IMG/VR virus record: IMGVR_UViG_3300021440_000066
Coordinates: 1-38,291 of that record
Direction: 5' to 3' (one strand)
Source: a virus
Length of the DNA stretch: 38,291 nucleotides
Position numbers and translations under genes: made by a program. Shown piece by piece: positions 6,780 to 14,707 of this stretch (within the stretch, counting starts at the first letter, position 1; every line of letters starts with the position of its first letter). The notes beneath the pieces were generated by a model. That model saw nothing but the letters and a program-made list of their open reading frames with translations, searched no databases and was not told the DNA's origin.

Positions 6780-7304
6780 GTGAAATTCTTTATTGAGCAA
6801 ATTGCCCTGTGCCCGCCGCGGCCCGACGAGGCGTTGTTGCTGTTGACGGCGCTTGGGCTGGACGAGTGGGCGCTGGACACCGTCACGGCAGTCGGCGAAG
6901 TCTGGGGGGGCGAACACCCCGAACGCAACGTGGCGGAGTTGGCATTCAACTATCAGTCCAGCCGCGGCGTCGAGACTTACGACCCTGTAACGCAGTTCGC
7001 CACAGGCAACAGCTCCGCCGCAAAGCCTTTGGAGCTGGAGGTGCTGCACTACCGAGAGGGCAACAACTGGATGCAAGGCTCGGCGCCGCGCGTCTCGCAC
7101 CTGGGCATGCACGTGACGGTGGACGAGCACGAACGCTTTGACAACACCCTGCGCGGGTTGGGCTACAAGGTTGCGCAGGCGGTGCGCACCACCAGCCACA
7201 CCAACCCGGCCATCGCCGGGAAGCGCGTGTACGACTACTTCATCTACGACACCTACGTTGTGCTGGGCGTCGATCTGAAGTTCATCATCAGGCACGTGCT
7301 GTGA
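6780..7304 (+). CDS. VOC (glyoxalase-fold) protein
   Basis: Encodes 174 residues from GTG 6780, preferred over an ATG at 6768 because GGAG lies 6 bases upstream. The sequence splits into two beta-alpha-beta-beta-beta modules: residues 2-90 (FFIEQIALCPPRPDEALLLL ... LELEVLHY) and about 104-174 (RVSHLGMHVTVDEHERFDNT ... VVLGVDLKFIIRHVL). This is the vicinal-oxygen-chelate pattern, with candidate metal ligands Glu in LELEVLHY and His in SHLGMHV. VOC proteins are lyases, isomerases, dioxygenases or resistance proteins acting with a metal ion. The substrate is unknown. The GTGA at its end couples it to the exonuclease. Confidence 0.65.
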   Translation: MKFFIEQIALCPPRPDEALLLLTALGLDEWALDTVTAVGEVWGGEHPERNVAELAFNYQSSRGVETYDPVTQFATGNSSAAKPLELEVLHYREGNNWMQGSAPRVSHLGMHVTVDEHERFDNTLRGLGYKVAQAVRTTSHTNPAIAGKRVYDYFIYDTYVVLGVDLKFIIRHVL

Positions 7305-7846
7305 ACGAGTGCGCCATCATCTTCGACACCGAAACGACGGGCCTGACTTTGCACCCGTCAGCCGACATTGCGTTGCAGCCGCGCATGATCGAGTTCGGCG
7401 CGGTGCTCTTGTCGCTGGCGGACGGCAGCATTGTCGAGGAGGCCAGCATCCTCATCAATCCTGGCGCCCCGTTGCCTGCTGAGATTGTGAAGATCACGGG
7501 CATCACAGACGACGATCTGAGGGATGCGCCAACGTTCGTTGATGTCCTCCCTCAGATTCAGCGCACCTTTGCGTCCGCGTCCGCAGTCGTCGCGCACAAC
7601 CTGCCTTTCGACCGGGCGATACTTCGCGGCGAGCTTCTCCGGGCGAAAATCGACGTGTTCCCTTGGCCCGCACGCGAGACGTGCACAGTGGGGCTTTACC
7701 GATCAGAATGGGGCCGCAACCCGCGGCTGATTGAGTTGTACGAGGCCACCATGGGCCGATCCCTCGCCCAGACGCACCGCGCGCTGGACGATGTGAAGGC
7801 CATGGTGGAAATCATCCAAAAGGAGGAGCTGTGGCGCATCTTCTAG
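7301..7846 (+). CDS. DEDDh 3'-5' exonuclease (DnaQ-like)
   Basis: Encodes 181 residues from the GTG overlapping the previous stop. The exonuclease motifs are complete: Exo I D9-T-E11-T-T-G, Exo II with H99-N and F103-D104, and Exo III H159-R-A-L-D-D164, the DEDDh type of DnaQ/epsilon. The enzyme removes mismatched 3' nucleotides. It lies 211 bases before the DnaE-like gene, so it is probably the proofreading partner of the phage polymerase supplied as a separate chain. There is no extra polymerase-clamp tail as in E. coli epsilon. Confidence 0.9.
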   Translation: MNECAIIFDTETTGLTLHPSADIALQPRMIEFGAVLLSLADGSIVEEASILINPGAPLPAEIVKITGITDDDLRDAPTFVDVLPQIQRTFASASAVVAHNLPFDRAILRGELLRAKIDVFPWPARETCTVGLYRSEWGRNPRLIELYEATMGRSLAQTHRALDDVKAMVEIIQKEELWRIF

Positions 7847-8061
7847 TTCGTCCTGGACCCGTCATGGGACTGTTACAACCTTGCCCATTTTGCGGCAGCA
7901 CCATCGACGCGAAGGTCATCCGTAACCACATCTTTCCGTTGCGACAACACTGCGATGTGTCGTCCGAATTCACCAACTGCGTGGTCTGCTCCTGCGGCGC
8001 GCAAGGTCCGGAGAAGTCCGCCGAGGCGGACGCCATCCACGCCTGGAATCGTCGGCCATGA
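7831..8061 (+). CDS. Lar-like zinc-ribbon protein
   Basis: Encodes 76 residues from GTG 7831, which has AGGAGGAGCT directly upstream. The ATG at 7864 has no such site. The core reads PCPFCGS (about 18-24), then CVVCSCGA (about 50-57), and ends AIHAWNRRP. This is the Lar restriction-alleviation family layout: LxPCPFCG, a central Cys pair, then a terminal A..AWN.R. Lar of Rac prophage reduces type I restriction by the host. Many phage proteins carry the fold without tested activity, so the anti-restriction role is a suggestion. Confidence 0.7.
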   Translation: MAHLLVRPGPVMGLLQPCPFCGSTIDAKVIRNHIFPLRQHCDVSSEFTNCVVCSCGAQGPEKSAEADAIHAWNRRP

Positions 8062-10877
8062 CCTTCCCCCAACTCCGCATCCGCAGCGAGTTCAGTTTCC
8101 GCGACGGGCGCGGCGCGGCGGCATACGGCCCGTTGCCGGCGATCGCGGCGCGACTCGCTGAAATCGGTTGCACGACCGCGGGGCTAGTGGACGTATCGAC
8201 CTGGGGCCACACCCGTTGGGCTAAAACCATGCGGGAGCCGCTTTTCGGCGTGGAGCTAGCCGTTGCCCTTCCGGACGGACGCCGGCCCACAGCATGGGCT
8301 CTAGCGGGCGCCTCGTCGCGCGACCTGTACCGCCTTTCGACCGCCGCGCGGCGCAAGGATGCCGACCGGGCGGAGCTGTTCCGAGCCGCGGCCGGAAAAG
8401 TGTTGCGGTTCGCGGGCAGCGCGCTGACCGATCCAGAGTGCTTCGACTACGTGGATGTGAACCCGTCATCCGCTCGCGCCGCGATGGCAGCTGTGAGGCT
8501 GGCAAGCGCGACGGGCAAACCTCTCGTCCTTACCAGCGACAACGCCTTCCCCGCGCCGCGACACAAGAATGCGTTTCTAGCCATCGGTGGACGGGAGGCT
8601 GTCACGCCGCAGCACATTCTCAGCCTGGAGGAGTTGTGGGATGCGCTGGGCGGCATCCTCGGACGCGACGCATTCGACGTTGCTGTGGCCAACACCATCG
8701 CGGTCGCGGCGCGCGCCTGCCGTACGCTCGACACCGCCCCCATCATCCGCGTGCCCGGCGACCTGCGCGCAGAAGTCGAGAATGGCAAGGCATGGCGCCT
8801 CGCCGCGGGGCACCTCCCCGAGTGGACCGAGGTGCACGAGGCGCGCATCCAGCGCGAGCTGGAGCTGATCGAGCTGAAGCGGTACGAGTCGTACTTCTTG
8901 ATGGTGGCCGATCTTGTGCAATGGGCCAAGACCAAGATGCTCGTCGGGCCGGGCCGTGGCAGCAGTGCCGGATCGCTCGTGTGCTACCTGCTCCGCATCA
9001 CAGAGGTGAACCCGCTGGATCACGACTTGCTGTTTGAGCGGTTCATCGACGTCACCCGCAGCGATCTGCCCGACATCGACATCGACTTCAACGACACGAA
9101 GCGCGACATGGTGTTCGCGTATCTGGAGCACAAGTACGGCCGCGAGCACGTCGCGCGGCTCGGCAACGTCATCACCCTCAAGCCCCGCAGCGCCATCGCC
9201 GAAGTCGGCAAGCGCCTGGGAATCCCGCCGAGCGACACTTTCGACTTGGCCAATGTGCTGATTGAATACTCGTCGGGCGACTCGCGTTATGGAAAGGGAC
9301 TGGAGGACACCATCAACGGCACCGCGCCCGGCCGCGCGTTCATCGCGAAGCATCCCGCCGCGCAGGTCATGGCGGAAATCGAGGGGCACGCCTGGCACAC
9401 AGGCATCCACGCCGCGGGCGTCGTCGTGTGCAACGATCCCGTCAGCGACTTCGCGACGGTTGGAGACGATGGCGTGGCCCACATCGACAAGCCCGCGGCA
9501 GAGGCGCTGGGGCTGCTGAAGATCGACGCTCTGGGCCTCCGGACGCTGGGAGTCATCGAGGACTCCGGCGCAGTCTCGTCGGAACAGTTGTACGGGCTTC
9601 CGTTGAACGATACCGAAGTGTTCACAATCTTCAACGATAAGAAGTTCAGCGGCATTTTCCAGTTCGAGGGCGCGACGCAGCGCGGAGTGTCAGCGCAAAT
9701 CGACATCGACTCATTCCGCCGCATCGACCACGTGACCGCGCTGGCCCGGCCCGGCCCGCTGGGCGGCGGCGCCTCGCATCACTACATCGCCCGCGCCGCG
9801 GGGCGCGAGGAGGTCACCTATCGGCACCCGTCCATGGCGCCGTACTTGGCACAGACAATGGGCGTTATCCTGTATCAAGAGCAGGTCATGCGCATCGTCC
9901 GTGAGCTTGGCCAGTTTAGCTGGGAGGCGACGACCATCATCCGCAAGGCCATGTCCGGCCGCAAAGGCAAGGAATTCTTCGACGCTCGTGGAGCGGAGTT
10001 TGTGACTGGAGCCGCGACAGTCGGCGTGTCCTCGGGCGACGCGGCGGTGATCTGGGACGAGATCAACAATTTTGGCGCTTGGGGCATGAATGCCAGTCAC
10101 ACCGTCTCATACGGCATCATCAGCTATTGGTGCGCGTGGATGAAGCGTTACCATCCGTTGGAGTATGCCGCCGCGTGCCTACGCGGCGCGAAGGATGACG
10201 ATCAGGCCACCGAAGTGCTGCGCGAGATGGTCGCGGAAGGCGTCAAGTACATCGCCTTCGACGTGGACCGTTCGGAGGCCACTTGGTCGGTGAAAGATGG
10301 TGAGTTGATCGGAGGATTCCAGAACGTCCGCGGCATCGGCCCGATCATGGCCGCGCGGTACGTCGAGGATCGCCGCGCAGGCAAGCTCGACGCCAAGAAG
10401 CGCGAGAAAATCGCCAAGATGCCCGTCCAGTTCAACGACCTGCGCCCGGCGCACACGTTGTGGGGCCACATCTATTCCGATCCAGAGGCGCACGGCATCG
10501 TGGGCCGGGTGGAGGAGTTCGGGAAACTGCCCGAGCACGGCCGCGACGACTCCGCCGCAGTCATCGGCCTCGTCAAGAAGCGCGTGCGCCGCGACCGCAA
10601 TGAATCGATCCTCGTCAAGCGCCGCGGCGGCGAAGTTTTCAAAGGCCAGCCTCTATTCCTGGACGTGTTTGTCGTGGACGACTCCACAAGCAAGCCCGTC
10701 ATCGCCCGCATCGGCGAAAAGTTGTGGGACAGCGTCGGCGTGCACGCCGCGAACAACCTTGTGGACGACGAAGACTGGCTGCTCATGCGCGGCCGGTGGC
10801 TCAAGGAGTTCAACATGCTGTTGGTGACGAAGGTGAAGTGTCTCAATCGGCCGGAGGCGTTGAATGCGTCTGCCTGA
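8058..10877 (+). CDS. dnaE: DNA polymerase III alpha-like replicative polymerase (DnaE family)
   Basis: Encodes 939 residues, shorter than bacterial DnaE (about 1160). The start overlaps the previous stop. The polymerase core has the catalytic PDIDIDF at 338-344 and the third acidic residue D490 in KIDALGLRTL. It is followed by ARPGPLGGG and VILYQEQVMRI, which match DnaE palm and finger signatures. The N-terminal PHP domain is degenerate: the usual HxH reads RIRS near residues 7-10. The C-terminus lacks a long tau-binding region but keeps a beta-rich segment that may be an OB fold. It should replicate the phage genome with the DEDDh exonuclease at 7301. Confidence 0.95.
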   Translation: MTFPQLRIRSEFSFRDGRGAAAYGPLPAIAARLAEIGCTTAGLVDVSTWGHTRWAKTMREPLFGVELAVALPDGRRPTAWALAGASSRDLYRLSTAARRKDADRAELFRAAAGKVLRFAGSALTDPECFDYVDVNPSSARAAMAAVRLASATGKPLVLTSDNAFPAPRHKNAFLAIGGREAVTPQHILSLEELWDALGGILGRDAFDVAVANTIAVAARACRTLDTAPIIRVPGDLRAEVENGKAWRLAAGHLPEWTEVHEARIQRELELIELKRYESYFLMVADLVQWAKTKMLVGPGRGSSAGSLVCYLLRITEVNPLDHDLLFERFIDVTRSDLPDIDIDFNDTKRDMVFAYLEHKYGREHVARLGNVITLKPRSAIAEVGKRLGIPPSDTFDLANVLIEYSSGDSRYGKGLEDTINGTAPGRAFIAKHPAAQVMAEIEGHAWHTGIHAAGVVVCNDPVSDFATVGDDGVAHIDKPAAEALGLLKIDALGLRTLGVIEDSGAVSSEQLYGLPLNDTEVFTIFNDKKFSGIFQFEGATQRGVSAQIDIDSFRRIDHVTALARPGPLGGGASHHYIARAAGREEVTYRHPSMAPYLAQTMGVILYQEQVMRIVRELGQFSWEATTIIRKAMSGRKGKEFFDARGAEFVTGAATVGVSSGDAAVIWDEINNFGAWGMNASHTVSYGIISYWCAWMKRYHPLEYAAACLRGAKDDDQATEVLREMVAEGVKYIAFDVDRSEATWSVKDGELIGGFQNVRGIGPIMAARYVEDRRAGKLDAKKREKIAKMPVQFNDLRPAHTLWGHIYSDPEAHGIVGRVEEFGKLPEHGRDDSAAVIGLVKKRVRRDRNESILVKRRGGEVFKGQPLFLDVFVVDDSTSKPVIARIGEKLWDSVGVHAANNLVDDEDWLLMRGRWLKEFNMLLVTKVKCLNRPEALNASA

Positions 10878-11283
10878 GCAGCGACTGTGGGATCGGATGC
10901 GCGCTGCGCTAGTGCCGATGGGCGTGCTGTTGAAACGCATCGAGAATCTGGTGGGCGAGGGGATGCCGGACGTGGTGGCCGCGTGCCGGGGACAAGTGAC
11001 GTTTATCGAGCTGAAGGCTGTGCGGCTGGAGGATGTGCCGACGCGTGCGCGCACCCCGCTCCTCGGCAAGCAAGCCGGCCTGAGCCCAGAGCAGCGCAAC
11101 TGGCACATGGGCTGGACGCGCGCCGGCTGCCCCACCCTCATCATCATCGGCATCGGCCTGGAGATTGTGGCTATCGACGGTCGCCGTGCGGATGCCGTCA
11201 ACACCTTGTCGTTGGCGGAGTTGCGCGCCGAGGCGATGGCGAATTCATGGGCCTCGCTGCGGCAAATGCTAGGGACGACATGA
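10864..11283 (+). CDS. VRR-NUC family endonuclease
   Basis: Encodes 139 residues from ATG 10864 after GGAGGCGT, overlapping the polymerase stop. The PD-(D/E)xK nuclease pattern is seen as G33-M-P-D36 and E49-L-K51 (TFIELKAV), with a downstream Gln in LSPEQRNWH. This order is typical of VRR-NUC domain proteins, which cut branched or flap DNA. In phages they are common next to SNF2-like helicases, as here (helicase at 11646). A role in resolving replication or recombination intermediates is likely. The C-terminal tail has no recognised domain. Confidence 0.85.
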   Translation: MRLPEQRLWDRMRAALVPMGVLLKRIENLVGEGMPDVVAACRGQVTFIELKAVRLEDVPTRARTPLLGKQAGLSPEQRNWHMGWTRAGCPTLIIIGIGLEIVAIDGRRADAVNTLSLAELRAEAMANSWASLRQMLGTT

Positions 11284-11507
11284 TGAAAGTGGTGCCGCTG
11301 CCCGGCAACGACAAGGCGGAGATGCTGATGGTGCTCGACTCGTTGCGCGAGGCCATAGAGGCAGGCAGCATCATCGCGTTTGCCGCGGTCGGCATCGCGT
11401 CCGACGACAACACATCGTTGTGGGTCGCGGCCGAGCCGCGAGTGTCGGTGCTGCGGATTGTTGGCGCCGTCGCGCACATGAACAAGCACATCGAGGAGGA
11501 GATTTGA
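11280..11507 (+). CDS. Small hypothetical protein
   Basis: Encodes 75 residues (MMKVVPLPGNDKAEMLMVLD...) and starts in an ATGATGA cluster overlapping the nuclease stop. The internal pattern (LREAIEAGSIIAFAAVGIAS ... VSVLRIVGAVAHMNKHI) reads as helix, strand, strand, helix and is likely a small folded domain. Similar small proteins occur between nuclease and helicase genes in phages, but I can give no function. Confidence in the gene comes from coupling on both sides. Confidence 0.6.
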   Translation: MMKVVPLPGNDKAEMLMVLDSLREAIEAGSIIAFAAVGIASDDNTSLWVAAEPRVSVLRIVGAVAHMNKHIEEEI

Positions 11508-11508
11508 G

Positions 11509-11649
11509 ATGGACAACAAAGGCGAAATAGTTGAAATCGCAGTCATTGTTAAGCGCGTGACCGACAAGGCGTTGCTGGTGAATCACGGCGTGCCGAAAGA
11601 GGAGTGGATTCCAAAGTCACAAATCGCCATCGAAAAGGGCATGGTGTGA
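11509..11649 (+). CDS. Tiny hypothetical protein (46 residues)
   Basis: Starts at ATG 11509 behind AGGAGGAGA and encodes MDNKGEIVEIAVIVKRVTDK... ending KGMV. The sequence is a plausible small beta protein (VKRVTDKALLVNHGVPKEEW). The WIPKSQI phrase resembles short phage domains that fold as a barrel around a nucleotide or metal, and such a protein with LVN/EEWIPKS is often seen before SNF2-like helicases. Its stop overlaps the GTG of the helicase gene (GTGA), so it is part of the same unit. Confidence 0.6.
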   Translation: MDNKGEIVEIAVIVKRVTDKALLVNHGVPKEEWIPKSQIAIEKGMV

Positions 11650-13145
11650 AAACACAAGGCATGGCTCATCAACTGGAGGCGCTGCGGCGCTGCAATGGCC
11701 GCGACTTCTACGCGCTGTTTATGGAGCAGGGCACCGGCAAGACCTGGACCATTCTGGCGGACGCGGAGCGTTGCTACATGGCCGGGCAGATCGACGCGCT
11801 GCTGGTGCTCGCGCCGAAGGGCGTGCACACCAATTGGACGCTGCGCGAAGTGCCGGAGCACCTGGGCGTGCCCTGCGTCGCTGGCGCCTGGGGCACCGGG
11901 AAGCGTCTGCGCGCGGAGTTGGAGCGATTGCTACGGCCGCGCGATGCGGACGAAGTGGTGCCGTTGCGCGTGCTGACGATGAACTACGACGCCGTGATGA
12001 CCAAGGATGGCTGGGAATTTGCGGTGCGTTTCCTGAGGGCGACGAAGGCCATGCTGGCGCTGGACGAGTCGCACCGGATCAAGTCCCCGAGCGCCGGCCG
12101 CACCAAGCGCGTCATGCGGCTGCGACCGCTCGCGCAGATCGTCCGCATCGCCACTGGCACGCCGATGACCAATGCGCCGTTGGATGTGTTCTCACAATTC
12201 GAGTTCATGGAGTTCGGGCTGCTGGGCACCACCTCGTACCGGGCATTCACCGCCGAGTACGCCGACATCGTGCCCAACGATAGCCACATGATGAAAAACC
12301 TCATCAAGCGCAACCCCAACGCCGCATTCGCGCAGATCGTCGCCCGGAACCCGGACGGCAGCAAGCGCTATCGCAACCTCGACAAGCTCCAGCGGATCAT
12401 CGCGCCGCACGCCTACCGAGTGCTGAAGCGCGAGTGCCTGGACCTGCCCGAGAAAATCTACAAGCAGCACCCGTTTGAGCTCACGCCGCGGCAACGCACC
12501 ATGTACGAAACGCTGGAGGAGGAGTTGCGCATTTACCTGGACGGCGGCGAAATCGAGACGGTGGACGGCATCGCCGCGATGACCAAGTTGCAGCAGATCA
12601 CCAGCGGTTTCGTCAACATCGACGGCGCGCCAATGCTGCTGCCCGCAAAGGACAATCCGCGCATCGACGCGATGCTGGAAGTGGTTGAAGACTTGACTGG
12701 GCCGTTCATCGTCTGGGCAAGGTTCCGCGAGGAACTGCGGCAAATATCCGCGGCGCTCAGCGAAGCGGGCATCAGCGCCCGCGAATACCACGGCGGCACC
12801 AGCGCCTCTGCGCGAGAGGAGGCTGTGGACGAGTTCCAATCCGGAGCCGTCCGGGCCTTCATAGGACAGCCGCAAGCCGGAGGCATCGGCCTCACGCTCA
12901 CCGCGGCTGAGACGGTGATCTATTACAGCAACGACTTCAATCTCGGCACCCGGCTCCAGAGCGAGGATCGCTGCCACCGGATCGGCACGCGGCACAACGT
13001 CGTCTACATCGACCTGGTGGCGCTCAACACGCTGGACGCGCCAATCTCCCGCGCGCTGCAGCGCAAGACCGCTGTGGCCGCGGAAATTCTCGGGGACCGA
13101 GGGTTTACACCTACCCCCGAGGCCGTCGAGATGGGTCAGAATTGA
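11646..13145 (+). CDS. SNF2-family DEAD/DEAH-box helicase
   Basis: Encodes 499 residues from GTG 11646, overlapping the previous stop after AAAAGGG. Helicase motifs appear in order: Walker A EQGTGKTW (27-34), motif II DESH (about 139), motif III ATGTPMTN (about 170), and motif VI QSEDRCHRIGTRH near 437, the SNF2 form. SNF2 proteins move along duplex DNA and strip or remodel bound proteins and structures. With the VRR-NUC gene it forms the common phage helicase-nuclease pair. The last codons contain the TTTACACCTAC block of leader copy B. Confidence 0.9.
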   Translation: MKTQGMAHQLEALRRCNGRDFYALFMEQGTGKTWTILADAERCYMAGQIDALLVLAPKGVHTNWTLREVPEHLGVPCVAGAWGTGKRLRAELERLLRPRDADEVVPLRVLTMNYDAVMTKDGWEFAVRFLRATKAMLALDESHRIKSPSAGRTKRVMRLRPLAQIVRIATGTPMTNAPLDVFSQFEFMEFGLLGTTSYRAFTAEYADIVPNDSHMMKNLIKRNPNAAFAQIVARNPDGSKRYRNLDKLQRIIAPHAYRVLKRECLDLPEKIYKQHPFELTPRQRTMYETLEEELRIYLDGGEIETVDGIAAMTKLQQITSGFVNIDGAPMLLPAKDNPRIDAMLEVVEDLTGPFIVWARFREELRQISAALSEAGISAREYHGGTSASAREEAVDEFQSGAVRAFIGQPQAGGIGLTLTAAETVIYYSNDFNLGTRLQSEDRCHRIGTRHNVVYIDLVALNTLDAPISRALQRKTAVAAEILGDRGFTPTPEAVEMGQN

Positions 13146-13171
13146 GTCTCGCTAAACAGAAAGGAACTGAG
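13101..13171 (+). promoter_or_regulatory. Leader module copy B
   Basis: Second copy of the module described at 2104. It shows GGGTTTACACCTACCCCC from 13101, CAGAATT at 13137 (33 bases after the TTTACA start, as in copy A), then TAAACAGAAAGGAACTGAG before ATG 13172. In this copy the first block is enclosed by CTCGGGG (13089-13095) and CCCCGAG (13115-13121), which can pair and place the block in a loop. It overlaps the 3' end of the helicase gene, so control of the next genes is embedded in coding DNA. Confidence 0.5.
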
Positions 13172-13360
13172 ATGAATGCCAAGATCGTCGCCGTCCTGAA
13201 GACCCTTCGCAACGTCCCCGCCGCGCGTCGTGGCGCCCACTGGCAAATTGCCAGTCGGCACGCGAAGTTCGCGAAGTTGCTGGCGGGTCGGAACGCGGAT
13301 GCCGCGGCAGACCACCTGCGCACCGCAGAGTTCGAGTTGCAGTTCGTGAGGGCCGCGTGA
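13172..13360 (+). CDS. Small basic protein behind leader copy B
   Basis: Encodes 62 residues from the ATG just after the conserved AAAGGAACTGAG leader. The sequence is basic and helical (MNAKIVAVLKTLRNVPAARR, ASRHAKFAKLLAGRNADAAA), suggesting nucleic-acid contact, though no family is recognised. The start is chosen by the shared leader. The stop overlaps the GTG of the next gene. It is the first gene after the helicase and probably starts a separately regulated subset. Confidence 0.65.
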   Translation: MNAKIVAVLKTLRNVPAARRGAHWQIASRHAKFAKLLAGRNADAAADHLRTAEFELQFVRAA

Positions 13361-13608
13361 AGGCCATTCGCGATCTGACGCGCGCAGAAATTGAGCGCGC
13401 TTCAGACAAAGCGCACAAAGCGCGCTTCACATTCTGTGACGAGATGATCGTGGCTGGGCGCGGTTATGAACGGCCATCCGAAACTGCTCTGAAAAACGAT
13501 GACTTGTCGCTGCGCCACACGGCAGCACTGCAACTTGCGCACGACATCGCGGCGGAATGTCGTCGCAGATTGGACTTCCACGGCAATCTTCACCGCACAT
13601 CGGCATGA
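13357..13608 (+). CDS. Small hypothetical protein
   Basis: Encodes 83 residues from the GTG overlapping the previous stop. It is helical and charged (AIRDLTRAEIERASDKAHKA) with two Cys (FCDEMIV, AAECRRRLDF). No family is recognised. The end overlaps the ATG of the next gene by the usual short overlap. Confidence 0.55.
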   Translation: MKAIRDLTRAEIERASDKAHKARFTFCDEMIVAGRGYERPSETALKNDDLSLRHTAALQLAHDIAAECRRRLDFHGNLHRTSA

Positions 13609-13940
13609 ACACAGTCTACGTCCCCAACGCGCCCATGCGCAAAGACCCGGCGACGGGCGCATGGGCGCCGTCGATGAGCCTGCATGCTGCGGAGAAGCAT
13701 GGGGCGTTGTTCTACATCTTCTCGCAGGAGGAGGTGGGGGCCGGCGCCGCGCCGTGCGAGGCGATTGTCGATCGCCGTATGGCCGGCATCGCAGCAGAGG
13801 ATTGCGTCCTGTTCGTAGGCGACCCATCCCTGATGGCCATCGTCATCCGCGCCCACGCGCGCCTCTTGCCGGGCGTCCGGATGAACCTGCTGAAGTGGGA
13901 TAGGTGGACGCGCGACTACATCAAGGTCACGCTCAAATGA
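13605..13940 (+). CDS. Hypothetical phage protein
   Basis: Encodes 111 residues from ATG 13605. A start at 13557 would overlap the preceding gene by 52 bases and is not favoured. The N-terminus (MNTVYVPNAPMRKDPATGAW) and the later ALFYIFSQEEVG ... RLLPGVRMNLLKWDRWTRDY look like a small alpha/beta domain. The Pro-Asn-Ala-Pro start with DPATG recurs in phage proteins of unknown role near replication genes. The stop is coupled to the next ATG (ATGA). Confidence 0.65.
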   Translation: MNTVYVPNAPMRKDPATGAWAPSMSLHAAEKHGALFYIFSQEEVGAGAAPCEAIVDRRMAGIAAEDCVLFVGDPSLMAIVIRAHARLLPGVRMNLLKWDRWTRDYIKVTLK

Positions 13941-14458
13941 ACCAAACCAAAGACATCGATCGCGTCACGGCGTTGGCCGGGCTGTTGATCGGCACTGCCG
14001 CGCGCATCGAGCGCATCGAGGCGGAGCTGGCCGCGGCTCGGGCAGACTACTTGCGTGTGGAGCGCGAAGACCTGCCGGAGCTGATGCGGGAAGTCGGGCT
14101 GTCGCATCTGACGCTGACGAACGGCGTGGAAGTGATCGTGAGTGAGGAGGTGACCGCCTCGATCACCGAGGAGCGCCGCGCTGCTGCGCACGCTTGGCTG
14201 CGTGAGCACAACTTCGGTGGACTGATCAAGACACTCGTCACCGTGCCCTTTGGTCGCGGCGAGGAGGAGGATGCTCGCCGGCTCGCATCGCGGATCGCGG
14301 AGGAGCACGAGGTGGCGCTCACCGAGACGGTTCACCCGCAGACGCTGAAGGCGTTTGTCAAAGAGCAGGTCGAGGACGGCAAGCCGCTGCCCTTCGACCT
14401 GTTCGGCGTGCACCCGTTCAGCCGTGCGAAGATCAAGCTGCCGAAGGCAAAGAAATGA
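13937..14458 (+). CDS. Conserved phage protein with coiled-coil N-terminus
   Basis: Encodes 173 residues from the ATG overlapping the previous stop. Residues about 8-55 form a likely coiled coil (ALAGLLIGTAARIERIEAEL ...), then a conserved-looking region LTLTNGVEVIVSEEVTASIT with a later VHPQTLKAFVKEQVEDG and a basic tail (KIKLPKAKK). I recall this layout from phage replication or recombination modules of unknown function but cannot name the family with certainty. The nearby predicted nucleic-acid-binding genes support a DNA-related role. Confidence 0.65.
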   Translation: MNQTKDIDRVTALAGLLIGTAARIERIEAELAAARADYLRVEREDLPELMREVGLSHLTLTNGVEVIVSEEVTASITEERRAAAHAWLREHNFGGLIKTLVTVPFGRGEEEDARRLASRIAEEHEVALTETVHPQTLKAFVKEQVEDGKPLPFDLFGVHPFSRAKIKLPKAKK

Positions 14459-14679
14459 AGCTCGCATGGAAAGACACGTTGCTGGGTGCGATCTTGTACG
14501 ACAGCGAGACGGGCCAGATCATCGGCGAGATTTTGGAAACCGACTTTGGCCATTCCGTCGCATGGCGGAGCTGCCGTGCGACTGTTCGCGGCGAGACGAT
14601 CGGCGAATACATCAGCCGCGAGTTCGCCCGCAAAGCGGTTGAGGTGGCTGTGATTGAGGGCCAAGGTGCGCCGCCCTGA
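14455..14679 (+). CDS. Small hypothetical protein
   Basis: Encodes 74 residues from an ATGA overlap. Mixed alpha/beta sequence (MKLAWKDTLLGAILYDSETG ... FARKAVEVAVIEGQGAPP) with one Cys in WRSCRATV. No family is recognised. A 28-base gap with the ribosome site GAAGGAGAGCC then leads to the next gene. Confidence 0.6.
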   Translation: MKLAWKDTLLGAILYDSETGQIIGEILETDFGHSVAWRSCRATVRGETIGEYISREFARKAVEVAVIEGQGAPP

Positions 14680-14707
14680 GTGCGCGCCGTTTTGAAGGAG
14701 AGCCTTG

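Noticed and set aside
3116-7304. Known thymidine hypermodification pathway (M6/ViI type)
   Set aside because: No 5-hydroxymethyl-dU kinase, PPlase or radical SAM gene is visible, so the known pathway cannot be called; only the general hypothesis is kept.
8577-9482. Minus-strand frame inside the polymerase gene
   Set aside because: Antisense to a certain DnaE gene; no family match.
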